DNA of 64,000 nucleotides from Goleter apudmare HA4340-LM2 (GTDB lineage Bacteria > Cyanobacteriota > Cyanobacteriia > Cyanobacteriales > Nostocaceae). Position numbers and translations under genes: made by a program. Positions 28,424-36,489 of this stretch are shown in pieces. Within the stretch, counting starts at the first letter, position 1; the number at the start of each line of letters is the position of its first letter. Below the pieces are notes generated by a model that saw only the letters and a list, made by a program, of their open reading frames with translations, was not told the DNA's origin and made no database searches. The DNA lies in assembly GCA_019359495.1 (NCBI GenBank), contig JAHHHF010000097.1:1-64000 (forward strand), given 5' to 3'.

Positions 28424-29077
28424 ATGCAACTCCCTCACCTGAAAAACGGGTTTTTGGCATTTACCTTAGTAGCGATCGCCTCTTTTAGTAATGTCGTGTT
28501 AGCATCCTGTTCTCCAACTAGTTCCCAAAGTCAAGCCCCAAACCATCATAGTGGGATGAACCACAACACAACGATGGATTTAGGCCCAGCCGATGCTAAC
28601 TATGATTTACGGTTCATTGATGCCATGATTCCCCATCATCAAGGTGCAGTTGTCATGGCGAAAGAAGCACAGCAAAAATCACAACGTCCAGAAATTAAAC
28701 AGCTAGCAGAGGAGATTATCAAAGCCCAAAACCAAGAAATTAGCCAAATGCAACAGTGGCGGACTGCTTGGTATCCCAAAGCTGGAGATCAACCAATGGC
28801 TTATAATGCTCATCATGGTCAGATGGTGGAGATGTCATCTGCACAAATGCAAGCCATGATGATGAACATGGATTTAGGTGCTGCTGATCAAGAGTTTGAC
28901 CTCCGCTTTATTAAAGCTATGATTCCTCACCATGAAGCAGCTGTTACTATGGCTAAAGATGTTGTAAAAAAGTCTCAGCGTGCTGAAATTAAGAACTTGG
29001 CTCAAACAATTATCAAAGCACAAGATGCTGAGATTAACCAAATGCAGCAATGGGGAACAGCTTGGTATAACAAGTAA
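28424..29077 (+). CDS. Duplicated DUF305 periplasmic protein, possible copper binder
   Basis: The 217-residue exported protein has two DUF305 repeats, about residues 45-122 and 145-217, each with a DLRFI(D/K)AMIPHH motif and a MQQW(R/G)TAWY ending. The linker is rich in Met and His (MNHNTTM, YNAHHGQMVEMSS, MQAMMMNM), a feature of copper-handling proteins. Synechocystis CopM is a DUF305 protein that binds copper, so metal binding is a reasonable family inference. The N-terminus has a signal peptide ending near a Cys (VVLASCSP), suggesting lipid attachment. No copper regulator is adjacent. Confidence 0.85.
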   Translation: MQLPHLKNGFLAFTLVAIASFSNVVLASCSPTSSQSQAPNHHSGMNHNTTMDLGPADANYDLRFIDAMIPHHQGAVVMAKEAQQKSQRPEIKQLAEEIIKAQNQEISQMQQWRTAWYPKAGDQPMAYNAHHGQMVEMSSAQMQAMMMNMDLGAADQEFDLRFIKAMIPHHEAAVTMAKDVVKKSQRAEIKNLAQTIIKAQDAEINQMQQWGTAWYNK

Positions 29078-29111
29078 TACCATATAGATTTTGCTTTGAT
29101 TTTTGAACATA

Positions 29112-29200
29112 TAGCGCTTCTCAATTGCATAGAATACAATCCATTCGTAGGGGCACAGCAATGCTGTGCCCTCTTGTGTATTGCATTCAAACGAGAACCG
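29112..29200. repeat. Dispersed palindromic repeat between DUF305 gene and argC
   Basis: A perfect hairpin, GGGCACAGCA (29151-29160) and TGCTGTGCCC (29162-29171) around one A, sits in a longer imperfect inverted arrangement (GCGCTTCTCAATTGCATAGA and TTGCATTCAAACGAGAA). No T tract follows. GCGTTTCGCAGAAAAGCGTA, another dispersed repeat, lies at 29228-29247. Confidence 0.65.
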
Positions 29201-29321
29201 TTATATTTGCGTGGTGCGCGTTCGTGAAGCGTTTCGCAGAAAAGCGTAGCGCCAGCGCGATTAGTTGTCACTTTGGACAACTAATTGTTGTTGTCGCACT
29301 CCTATTCTGCTTATTTTCACA

Positions 29322-30293
29322 TCACAAACCTAATTCTTCAGGCAAGCCCAACATAATATTCAAGTTTTGTACAGCCGCCCCCGATGCTCCCTTGCCCAAA
29401 TTATCAAGTTGAGCGACTAGCAAGGCTTCTGGGGTAGAATCGTTGGCGAAGACGAAAACCTGCACAACATTTGTACCGTTCACCTTCATCACGTCTAAAA
29501 AAGTGCCATCTCGTAGCAGAGTAGCATCTTGGAAAGGAGCCACCTGCACAAATTTTTCAGTTTGGAAGTATTCAGCGATCGCATTATAAATTACTTGCCC
29601 CGATGGTGGATGCTCTAAAGTCCACAAAGGCAAAGGCACCTGCACCAACATTCCCTGCTCAAAATCCCCAACCGCAGGTACAAACAATGGCGGTGATGCT
29701 AACCCGGAATATTCATGCATTTCCTTAACATGCTTGTGTCCAAACTGCAAACCGTAAACACCATAGGGGTAGAGTGATGTTGCTGTGGTTTGCTGTTCAT
29801 GAAAGCGATCGTACTTTTGAATGAGATTCTTTCCGCCTCCAGAGTAGCCAGACACAGCATTAATTGTCACAGGAAAGCTACTAGGGAGAAGTCCCTTAGC
29901 TATCAGTGGACGAATACAAGCTAAAAATCCCGTGGGATAGCAACCGGGATTACTCACAAATTGAGCACTGGCAATTTTTTCTCGCTGTCCTGGATTTAGT
30001 TCTGGGAAGCCATAAACCCAGCCCTTAGCTGTGCGATGGGCACTACTAGCATCGAGGATTTTCACTGTAGAACTACTAACTAGGCTGACAGCTTCACGGG
30101 CTGCATCATCGGGTAAACAAAGAATGACAACATCAACAGCGTTGATCAGTTTTGCTCGCTCTATTGCATCCTTGCGCTTAGAGGCTTCAATGCTAACCAA
30201 CTCGATATCATCTCGTCCATTGAGGCGTGAGTGAATCTGCAAGCCTGTGGTTCCCGATTCCCCATCAATGAAAATCTTAGGTTTAGTAGTCAT
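29322..30293 (-). CDS. argC: N-acetyl-gamma-glutamyl-phosphate reductase, short (type 2) form
   Basis: The 323-residue enzyme makes N-acetylglutamate semialdehyde in arginine synthesis. It begins MTTKPKIFIDGESGTTGLQI, where the NADP-binding loop reads GESGTTGLQI, and has the catalytic Cys in SNPGCYPTGFLA and a later His region (FGHKHVKEMHEY). I place the start at 30293; the longer frame to 30434 adds 47 unlikely residues. The sequence matches the shorter type 2 group. The gene is alone; other arg genes are not in the window. Confidence 0.9.
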   Translation of the reverse strand: MTTKPKIFIDGESGTTGLQIHSRLNGRDDIELVSIEASKRKDAIERAKLINAVDVVILCLPDDAAREAVSLVSSSTVKILDASSAHRTAKGWVYGFPELNPGQREKIASAQFVSNPGCYPTGFLACIRPLIAKGLLPSSFPVTINAVSGYSGGGKNLIQKYDRFHEQQTTATSLYPYGVYGLQFGHKHVKEMHEYSGLASPPLFVPAVGDFEQGMLVQVPLPLWTLEHPPSGQVIYNAIAEYFQTEKFVQVAPFQDATLLRDGTFLDVMKVNGTNVVQVFVFANDSTPEALLVAQLDNLGKGASGAAVQNLNIMLGLPEELGL

Positions 30294-30449
30294 GCCTTTA
30301 GTTACCACAAGAAGAAATACCAGATATGAGATTTTGTTGTAGCAAGACCCCATACTCCACAGGATACAGGATGGGGTACGCAATCTAACCCTATATCCAC
30401 AATCGTTAACTTGGTGAACAACCAGGGCGAACAACTCCGGGGTTGTTCT

Positions 30450-31898
30450 CTAGCGATGGAGTTTCACCTGCAATTCATCCTTGATGCGATTGAGAATAGA
30501 ATTTTCATCAAGACTTGCCAATATTTTAGTAATTACTGCTTTTGGCCCATCTGGTCCCCAAGTTGCACCATTGGCTAGATAAGCTTTAGTCACTTGTCCA
30601 ATTCCATAAGAAGAAACGCCAGCGACACTGGCTTGGGTGATTGCTACGGTGACGTAAGGCCCTAAAGAAGCACCACCAGTCACAGGTGCTGTGATACCTA
30701 ATAAGGTTTTCAACCCACTCAAGCCCAAGTTTGCCAACAGTTCACTAGCACCGATACCACCCATACTCAGGGCGATCTTTTGCAGCAATTGTACAGCACC
30801 AGTTTCTGTCATCGGGATGCCATAGAGTTTAGATAAACCCAAAATGAGAAAGATATCGATCGCAATACTGCTGAGTATATCTACTACTGTGATGGGATTA
30901 AGGGCGATCGCTACTGCTTTGGTCATCACAGCTTTCCAAATTAACTGATTGGCTGCTTGTTCCCGAATCAGCAGTTTACGCTGCACTAACTGTTCATTCA
31001 CAACGTCAGCATAAAGCATCGAGTTGAGGGCTACCAAAGCTTTACCCTCACGTTGCAAAATCTCTAAAATTTTCAGCTTCAGTTCCTCAACCTGGGCATT
31101 ACCTGTACGCAATTGCACACCCCTACTACCATCTGGGCGACGAACTGCGGTCTTCACTAAAGGTGAGGCCGCCGCCATGACAATTTCCAAGGGTGAAAGT
31201 AACTCCCGCACCCTGTCATCCCGAATTTTGTGATAAATCGCCATCCGGTCGGCTTCTGGATACTGATCTACTTTGTTAAACACCAGGATGATTGGTTTAC
31301 CAGCTTCCCGCAACTGTGACAAAGCCTCGTGTTCTATCTTCGTCATATCGCCAGCAATCACAAACAGAATCAGATCTGCCTGTTTGGCTATCTGTTCAGC
31401 TAACGCTGCACGAGTATCACCATCGATTTCGTCTAGACCTGGTGTATCAATTAGTTCTACTTGAGATTGACCGACTGTTGGCAAAGTAACTCGCAAAGCA
31501 CGTTCAGTTTCCCCAATCAACTCCTCCTGAATACTCCAGTTAACTCTTTGTGCAGCACGGGTCACACCATGCAGAGGGCCAGTTTCAAACACTGGTTGCC
31601 CAACCAAAGCATTGAGTAAGGAAGATTTGCCACGCCCCACCATGCCAAAAGCCGCAATCTGCACCACCATACGATCCAACTTCCCCAGCATGGTTTCCAA
31701 ATCTGTAATTTCTGTCTCTAGTCCGTGCTTTTCCTGAGGAGAGAGGTCAAGATTTGCTACCAAATTTCGCAGCGCTGTTTGTGCCTGTTTATAGTTGAGT
31801 TCGGCTTGAATATCTTCAAAGCTGAAAATTGCACTATCTAGTTCTTCCTCCCAAGTAGGTGAGTTGCTGTGATGAGGTTCGGGCAATGTTGAAGTCAT
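30450..31898 (-). CDS. Era/dynamin-like GTPase with C-terminal DUF697
   Basis: The 482-residue GTPase has G1 GMVGRGKSSLLNAL near residue 85, G3 DTPGLDE and G4 NKVD, then a hydrophobic C-terminal region (about 335-440, Ala/Gly-rich helices) of the DUF697 type. These proteins are thought to act at membranes, and cyanobacterial members are close to plastid proteins, but the role is unresolved. I start at ATG 31898 (MTSTLPEPHHSN) rather than 31979. Arms GAACAAC/GTTGTTC at 30429-30448 lie just after the stop codon. Confidence 0.85.
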   Translation of the reverse strand: MTSTLPEPHHSNSPTWEEELDSAIFSFEDIQAELNYKQAQTALRNLVANLDLSPQEKHGLETEITDLETMLGKLDRMVVQIAAFGMVGRGKSSLLNALVGQPVFETGPLHGVTRAAQRVNWSIQEELIGETERALRVTLPTVGQSQVELIDTPGLDEIDGDTRAALAEQIAKQADLILFVIAGDMTKIEHEALSQLREAGKPIILVFNKVDQYPEADRMAIYHKIRDDRVRELLSPLEIVMAAASPLVKTAVRRPDGSRGVQLRTGNAQVEELKLKILEILQREGKALVALNSMLYADVVNEQLVQRKLLIREQAANQLIWKAVMTKAVAIALNPITVVDILSSIAIDIFLILGLSKLYGIPMTETGAVQLLQKIALSMGGIGASELLANLGLSGLKTLLGITAPVTGGASLGPYVTVAITQASVAGVSSYGIGQVTKAYLANGATWGPDGPKAVITKILASLDENSILNRIKDELQVKLHR

Positions 31899-32180
31899 GT
31901 CAATTTTAGATTCTGGATTTACCTCACTTTTGATCCTAGTTATTTTTAGCAAGGGTTGGCGAACATGAGCCAGAAGCAAGGGACTAGGTTACAGAAGTAA
32001 GCTTTAAAACATCTAGTTTATCTAAGAGGTTAGTGATAAAATTTACAGGTATTTTTCTCTTGTACTGATTATTGCCAACTGCAAACATGTAGTTTCAATC
32101 CGTAAGGGGCAAGGAGTGTCCGAAAAAGTAGTAGAGTGAAAAATGCATCTAGTAGCGTTAGGATATTGACTAAATCACCT

Positions 32181-32906
32181 GTGCGGAAAATCGTTATTGC
32201 CGGTAACTGGAAAATGTTCAAAACTCAGGCAGAGTCCCTGGAGTTTTTACAAGGATTTCTGCCCCACTTGGAGGAAACTCCCCACAACCGGGAAGTTTTA
32301 TTATGCCCTCCCTTCACTGACTTAAATAGTTTGTCCAAGAATTTACATGGTAGCCGTGTACAACTAGGAGCACAAAATGTCCACTGGGAAGAATATGGCG
32401 CCTACACAGGCGAAATTTCTGGCCCGATGCTGACAGAAATTGGTGTACGCTATGTAATTGTCGGTCATAGCGAACGACGACAATACTTTTGTGAAACGGA
32501 CGCGACTGTAAATTTACGCCTGAAAGCTGCTCAAAGTTATAGTTTAACCCCAATTCTCTGTGTAGGCGAAACTAAACAACAACGAGATGCAGGGGAAACT
32601 GAATCACTGATTATTGCCCAGCTAAAAAAAGGCTTGGTTGATGTTGATCAAGATAATTTGGTGATTGCTTACGAACCGATTTGGGCAATTGGTACAGGCG
32701 ATACCTGTGAAGCCATCGAGGCTAATCGGGTAATTGGCTTAATTCGCAGCCAGCTGATGAATCCCAATGTATCAATTCAATATGGTGGCTCAGTCAAGCC
32801 CAATAATATTGATGAGATTATGGCGCAACCAGAAATTGATGGCGTCCTAGTTGGAGGAGCGAGTTTAGAACCTGAGAGTTTCGCCAGGATTGTCAACTAT
32901 AAGTAG
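32181..32906 (+). CDS. tpiA: Triosephosphate isomerase
   Basis: The 241-residue TIM-barrel enzyme interconverts dihydroxyacetone phosphate and glyceraldehyde 3-phosphate in glycolysis and the Calvin cycle. Key residues are visible: Lys in GNWKMFK, His in [10 protein letters not shown], catalytic Glu in [11 protein letters not shown], and the phosphate loop YGGSVKP...GVLVGGAS. I use GTG 32181 so that the protein starts (M)[12 protein letters not shown] like homologues; the frame is open to a GTG at 32136. With dhaKL in the same window it would consume their product. Confidence 0.95.
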   Translation: MRKIVIAGNWKMFKTQAESLEFLQGFLPHLEETPHNREVLLCPPFTDLNSLSKNLHGSRVQLGAQNVHWEEYGAYTGEISGPMLTEIGVRYVIVGHSERRQYFCETDATVNLRLKAAQSYSLTPILCVGETKQQRDAGETESLIIAQLKKGLVDVDQDNLVIAYEPIWAIGTGDTCEAIEANRVIGLIRSQLMNPNVSIQYGGSVKPNNIDEIMAQPEIDGVLVGGASLEPESFARIVNYK

Positions 32907-32934
32907 TGTGATAGATATTATTCTCGTTTTCTCG

Positions 32935-32955
32935 TTCCCATGCTCTGCATGGGAA
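32935..32955. repeat. Palindromic hairpin between tpiA and folP
   Basis: Arms TTCCCATGC and GCATGGGAA (nine pairs) enclose TCT. No T run follows, so it is probably a dispersed repeat of the CTCGTTCCCATGC family rather than a terminator. Confidence 0.6.
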
Positions 32956-32979
32956 TGTCTACGAAGAAGCTGTTGATGT

Positions 32980-33837
32980 ATGTCAAGTAATTTAATTATG
33001 CGCGATCGCTGTTTCCATTGGGGACAGCAAACTTATCTTATGGGCGTTTTGAATGTGACACCTGATAGCTTTAGTGATGGCGGCGAGTTTAACAACACTG
33101 CTGCGGCTTTAGCACAAGCACAAACAATGGTAGCAGCTGGTGCTGACATCATTGATATTGGTGGTCAATCTACTCGACCAGGCGCAGTGCAAATCAGTTT
33201 GGCAGAAGAACTTGATCGGGTAATGTCTGTGTTACAGGTGCTACGTCCGGTGATTACCTTACCGATTTCTGTGGATACGACTAGATCTGCTGTGGCTAGG
33301 ACTGCTGTGGCTGCTGGAGCCGACTTGATCAATGATATTTCTGGCGGCACGTTTGACTCAGAAATGTTGCCAACCGTTGCTGAATTGGATGTACCTATTA
33401 TACTGATGCACATCCGGGGAAACCCGCAGACTATGCAACAACAAACCGATTATCAGGATGTGATGGGGGAAATTGAAAGTTTTTTGGCAAAGCAAATTGC
33501 GGCAGCAACGGCTGTGGGTGTTAACCCAGATAAAATTATCATTGATCCTGGCATTGGCTTTGCTAAGAACTATGAGCAAAATTTAGAAATTTTTCGCCGC
33601 TTGCGGTCATTAGCAGCGCTCAACTGCCCTATTTTAATAGGAGCATCCCGCAAAAGTTTTATTGGTCGGATTTTAAATCAACCAGATCCCAAAGCACGAG
33701 TCTGGGGAACGGCGGCGGCTTGTTGTGCTGCTATCTTTAATGGTGCAGATATCCTCCGCGTTCACGATGTGCAAGAAATGCGCGATGTCTCTCTAGTTGC
33801 TGATGCATTGTGTCGAGACAAGTGTGAATCTAAGTAG
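32980..33837 (+). CDS. folP: Dihydropteroate synthase
   Basis: The 285-residue folate enzyme condenses p-aminobenzoate with the pterin pyrophosphate. It has the signatures LMGVLNVTPDSFSDGG, GADIIDIGGQSTRPGA, SVDTTRSAVA, DPGIGFAK and GASRKSFIG. ATG 32980 begins MSSNLIMRDRCFHWG; an internal ATG exists six codons later. The last eight bases overlap the end of the convergent SPFH gene, so the two transcripts must overlap. Confidence 0.95.
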   Translation: MSSNLIMRDRCFHWGQQTYLMGVLNVTPDSFSDGGEFNNTAAALAQAQTMVAAGADIIDIGGQSTRPGAVQISLAEELDRVMSVLQVLRPVITLPISVDTTRSAVARTAVAAGADLINDISGGTFDSEMLPTVAELDVPIILMHIRGNPQTMQQQTDYQDVMGEIESFLAKQIAAATAVGVNPDKIIIDPGIGFAKNYEQNLEIFRRLRSLAALNCPILIGASRKSFIGRILNQPDPKARVWGTAAACCAAIFNGADILRVHDVQEMRDVSLVADALCRDKCESK

Positions 33838-34672
33838 TGCCATTACCAGTATTTTTGGTATGACCTTCAGTGTTAGCTGACTCAGCAATAATCTCTTTGA
33901 TCATATCGCCTGATTTGCCCGGATCTACAAAGACAACTTTGGCATTTTGGCTCTCACCGAGTCTGTAGCTGGCATTAATGTAATCTTGAGCTACAAGATA
34001 CCGCAAAATATCCTTACTTTCAGGATTAGAACGCAACGCTTCCGCAATAATCTGCATCGATGTCATCGTTCCCTCTGCTTTTTTAATTGCAGCTTGTCGT
34101 TCTCCTTCTGCTTCGGAAATCAAGGCGCGTTTTTTGATTTCAGCAGCCCGTTCCTCTTCCATTGACTTACGTACACTCTCTGGTGGTGTAATTCTTTGAA
34201 TATCTAGCCGGATAATCTCAACGCCCCAATCGGCTGTGATGTTATTTAACTGGTCTAAAATGGCTCTATCCATTTCGGCCCGGGCGACGTTGGTTTCTTC
34301 TACAGTGTTTTGGGCAATGATCTCCCGCAGGGTAGTTGTGGCTAGTTGCATCAACGCCCCTTGGAGGTCTTCAATGGCATAGAAGCTTCTTTCCATATCT
34401 CGGATGCGCCAGAAGAGAATAGCATCAACTTCCAAATAGATATTATCTTTAGTGATCACATTTTGCGGCTTGATGTCTATATATTGTTCTCGTGTCGTAT
34501 CCTCCATGACTATCTGATCGACCAAGGGCACAATAAAGTTTAGTCCTGGCTTGAGTTTGCGATGATACCGCCCTAGTCGTTCGACTAAAGCTTCATTACC
34601 TTGATTGATTAATTTGGCAGATCCTAATGCATAACCTATAAGCGCTAAGACTATAGCAATGATTGGCTCCAT
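33830..34672 (-). CDS. SPFH/band-7 (paraslipin-type) membrane protein
   Basis: The 280-residue protein has one N-terminal membrane helix (IIAIVLALIGYALGS) followed by the SPFH domain (VERLGRYHRKLKPGLNFIVP to about residue 190) and a helical segment rich in Ala, Glu and Arg (KKRALISEAEGERQAAIKKAEG) used for oligomerisation. It resembles the paraslipin/Slr1128 group that forms large membrane assemblies. Its exact role is unknown. It converges on folP with an eight-base overlap. Confidence 0.88.
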   Translation of the reverse strand: MEPIIAIVLALIGYALGSAKLINQGNEALVERLGRYHRKLKPGLNFIVPLVDQIVMEDTTREQYIDIKPQNVITKDNIYLEVDAILFWRIRDMERSFYAIEDLQGALMQLATTTLREIIAQNTVEETNVARAEMDRAILDQLNNITADWGVEIIRLDIQRITPPESVRKSMEEERAAEIKKRALISEAEGERQAAIKKAEGTMTSMQIIAEALRSNPESKDILRYLVAQDYINASYRLGESQNAKVVFVDPGKSGDMIKEIIAESANTEGHTKNTGNGTT

Positions 34673-35142
34673 ATATGCTCCAATTTAGCTTTTGGCGAAA
34701 GATATTTTAGTTTAAAGGACATGTTACTCCCTTGTCCTACTTTTAAGTCTAATGTTTTGAGTCTGTAATTTTACGAACACCAGCCGTGTGATCAGATGAC
34801 GAGTAACACCATATCTTGTGTGTCAAGCTCAGACAAGAGTGTTTAGCGGAATGCGATCGCTATTAAAGCACCTAGATTACATACTGGCAAGAAATACTTT
34901 GTTTCGTATTCAACTTTACTCACATCTAAATCAGAATGCTGGTAATTCTCCTCCCAACACACTGGGCGATCGCAGATTTGATCAATGAGATGACTTTACA
35001 CAAGTATTTCTTAAATATTAAGTAAATATTATTAATTAAAAAATATAAATAACTAAAACTCATTTACTAATCACAGGGAAATCATTGCTTGTTTGTAACT
35101 ATTCCGTTATATTTCTTTACATAAAGATACGAAATCAAATAA
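34673..35142. other. Gene-free gap upstream of the Psb34-like gene
   Basis: Nothing coding was found. The section 34840-34990 has HIP1 octamers or near-octamers and dispersed GCGATCGC-containing text; 35000-35120 is very AT-rich (TTAATTAAAAAATATAAATAAC) and likely contains promoters for the mini-gene and ocp. I could not place a confident -10/-35 pair. Confidence 0.4.
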
Positions 35143-35310
35143 ATGCGTGATGCCACTAATGACAGAGGCACTCTGAATCACTATTCAGTCGAGCCAGTAG
35201 TCTACGTTGCTGAATATCCCAACCAAGAGCAACAGTACCGCTACGCATTTCAGGAAGCGATAGCGGTCATGCTGATATTTTCAGCCCTAACTGTTGTCGT
35301 TGTGAGCTAA
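35143..35310 (+). CDS. Psb34/Ssl1498-like one-helix protein (55 aa)
   Basis: The 55-residue protein reads MRDATNDRGTLNHYSVEP, then VVYVAEYPNQEQQYRYAFQE and a C-terminal hydrophobic helix (AIAVMLIFSALTVVVVS). The GxLNxxxxEPxxYxAExPxxxQ pattern matches the Ssl1498 (Psb34) family, small light-harvesting-like proteins that bind photosystem II assembly intermediates, as I recall. The C-terminus is more hydrophobic than usual. It lies 125 bases before ocp on the same strand, both photosystem-related, suggesting light-stress co-regulation. Family assignment is from pattern only. Confidence 0.7.
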   Translation: MRDATNDRGTLNHYSVEPVVYVAEYPNQEQQYRYAFQEAIAVMLIFSALTVVVVS

Positions 35311-35435
35311 AGCATTTGCTGATAAAAAAAGCCAGATATTTACCTGGTACTACTGATGACTACATATTTGCTGGTTACCAGCAGTAGTTAAAGCGAATTT
35401 GACTGTACTGTAACTTTCTTTTTGAGATCTCTACC

Positions 35436-36398
35436 ATGTCTATTACTCTCGAGTCAGCTCAAGGTATTTTTCCCGGCACCCTAGTTGCTGACATTGTTCC
35501 AACTGTCACCGAATCCTTCGCTCAACTGAGTGCTGAAGACCAACTAGCATTACTTTGGTTTGCCTATACAGAGATGGGTAAAACTATCACAGTTGCGGCT
35601 CCAGGGGCAGCAAACATGGTCTTGGCACAAGGCTTGCTCGAACAAATCAAGCAGATGCCTTTTGAAGCACAAACACAAGTCATGTGCGATTTGGCTAACC
35701 GTGCTGACACTCCCATTTGCCGTTCCTATGCTTCTTTCTCCGTCAACATCAAGTTGGGCTTCTGGTATCAGTTAGGAGAGTGGATGGCACAGGGAATCGT
35801 GGCTCCGATCCCAGAAGGCTATAAACTGTCTGAGAAAGCTAATTTAGTATTGCAATCAATCCGCAAAGCTGATCCAGGTCAACAAATCACCATCCTACGT
35901 AACACAGTAGTCAACATGGGATTTGACCCCAATGCTCCTGGTAGTTACAAGAAAGTGACAATGCCCGTAGCACCTCCTACAGCACCAGCATTCCGGACTA
36001 AGGTTACTATTGAAGGCGTCAATGACGCTGCCGTGTTGAGCTACATCAACAACATGAATGCCTTTGACTTTGATGCAGCAGTGGCTCTGTTTGCCGCCGA
36101 AGGTGCTTTACAACCTCCCTTTGAAAGACCAATTGTGGGTCAAGAGGCGATTCTGGCGTACATGCGTGAAGAATGCCAGGGATTGAAAATGATTCCAGAA
36201 CGTGGCGTATCTGATTTAGTGGAAGATGGCTATACCCAAATTAAAGTCACAGGGAAAGTTCAAACTCCTTGGTTTGGAGCTAGTGTAGGGATGAATATTG
36301 CATGGCGGTTCTTACTAGATCCCCAAGGCAAAATCTTCTTTGTGGCGATTGACTTGCTTGCTTCCCCTAAAGAATTGCTTAACCTAGTACGTAAATAA
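35436..36398 (+). CDS. ocp: Orange carotenoid protein (OCP)
   Basis: The 320-residue photoactive protein quenches phycobilisome energy under strong light. It has the all-helical N-terminal carotenoid domain (residues 1-165) with Tyr44, Trp110 and the phycobilisome-contact Arg155, a linker (about 166-195), and an NTF2-like C-terminal domain with Tyr203 and Trp290 at the positions of Synechocystis Tyr201 and Trp288. Residue pattern and length suggest the OCP1 group. The fluorescence recovery protein gene, often next to ocp, is not adjacent. Confidence 0.96.
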   Translation: MSITLESAQGIFPGTLVADIVPTVTESFAQLSAEDQLALLWFAYTEMGKTITVAAPGAANMVLAQGLLEQIKQMPFEAQTQVMCDLANRADTPICRSYASFSVNIKLGFWYQLGEWMAQGIVAPIPEGYKLSEKANLVLQSIRKADPGQQITILRNTVVNMGFDPNAPGSYKKVTMPVAPPTAPAFRTKVTIEGVNDAAVLSYINNMNAFDFDAAVALFAAEGALQPPFERPIVGQEAILAYMREECQGLKMIPERGVSDLVEDGYTQIKVTGKVQTPWFGASVGMNIAWRFLLDPQGKIFFVAIDLLASPKELLNLVRK

Positions 36399-36420
36399 AT
36401 TCCTGGGTTAGTCGGTTTGT

Positions 36421-36482
36421 AAATTTGCTTGAGCGTAAATGAGCGATCGCTACTCTGCTACGCTTAAGCAAGTTTAATTTTT
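36421..36482. terminator. Long imperfect hairpin after ocp
   Basis: Arms TTTGCTTGAGCGTA (36424-36437) and TACGCTTAAGCAAGTTT (36459-36475) pair with one mismatch, around a loop containing the HIP1-like GAGCGATCGCT. It is followed by AATTTTTG. It lies between the convergent ocp and hydrolase genes and could end both transcripts. Confidence 0.55.
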
Positions 36483-36489
36483 GACAATG

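Noticed and set aside
29125-29412. Frames around the palindrome between the DUF305 gene and argC
   Set aside because: They run through dispersed repeats and into the argC end on the opposite strand.
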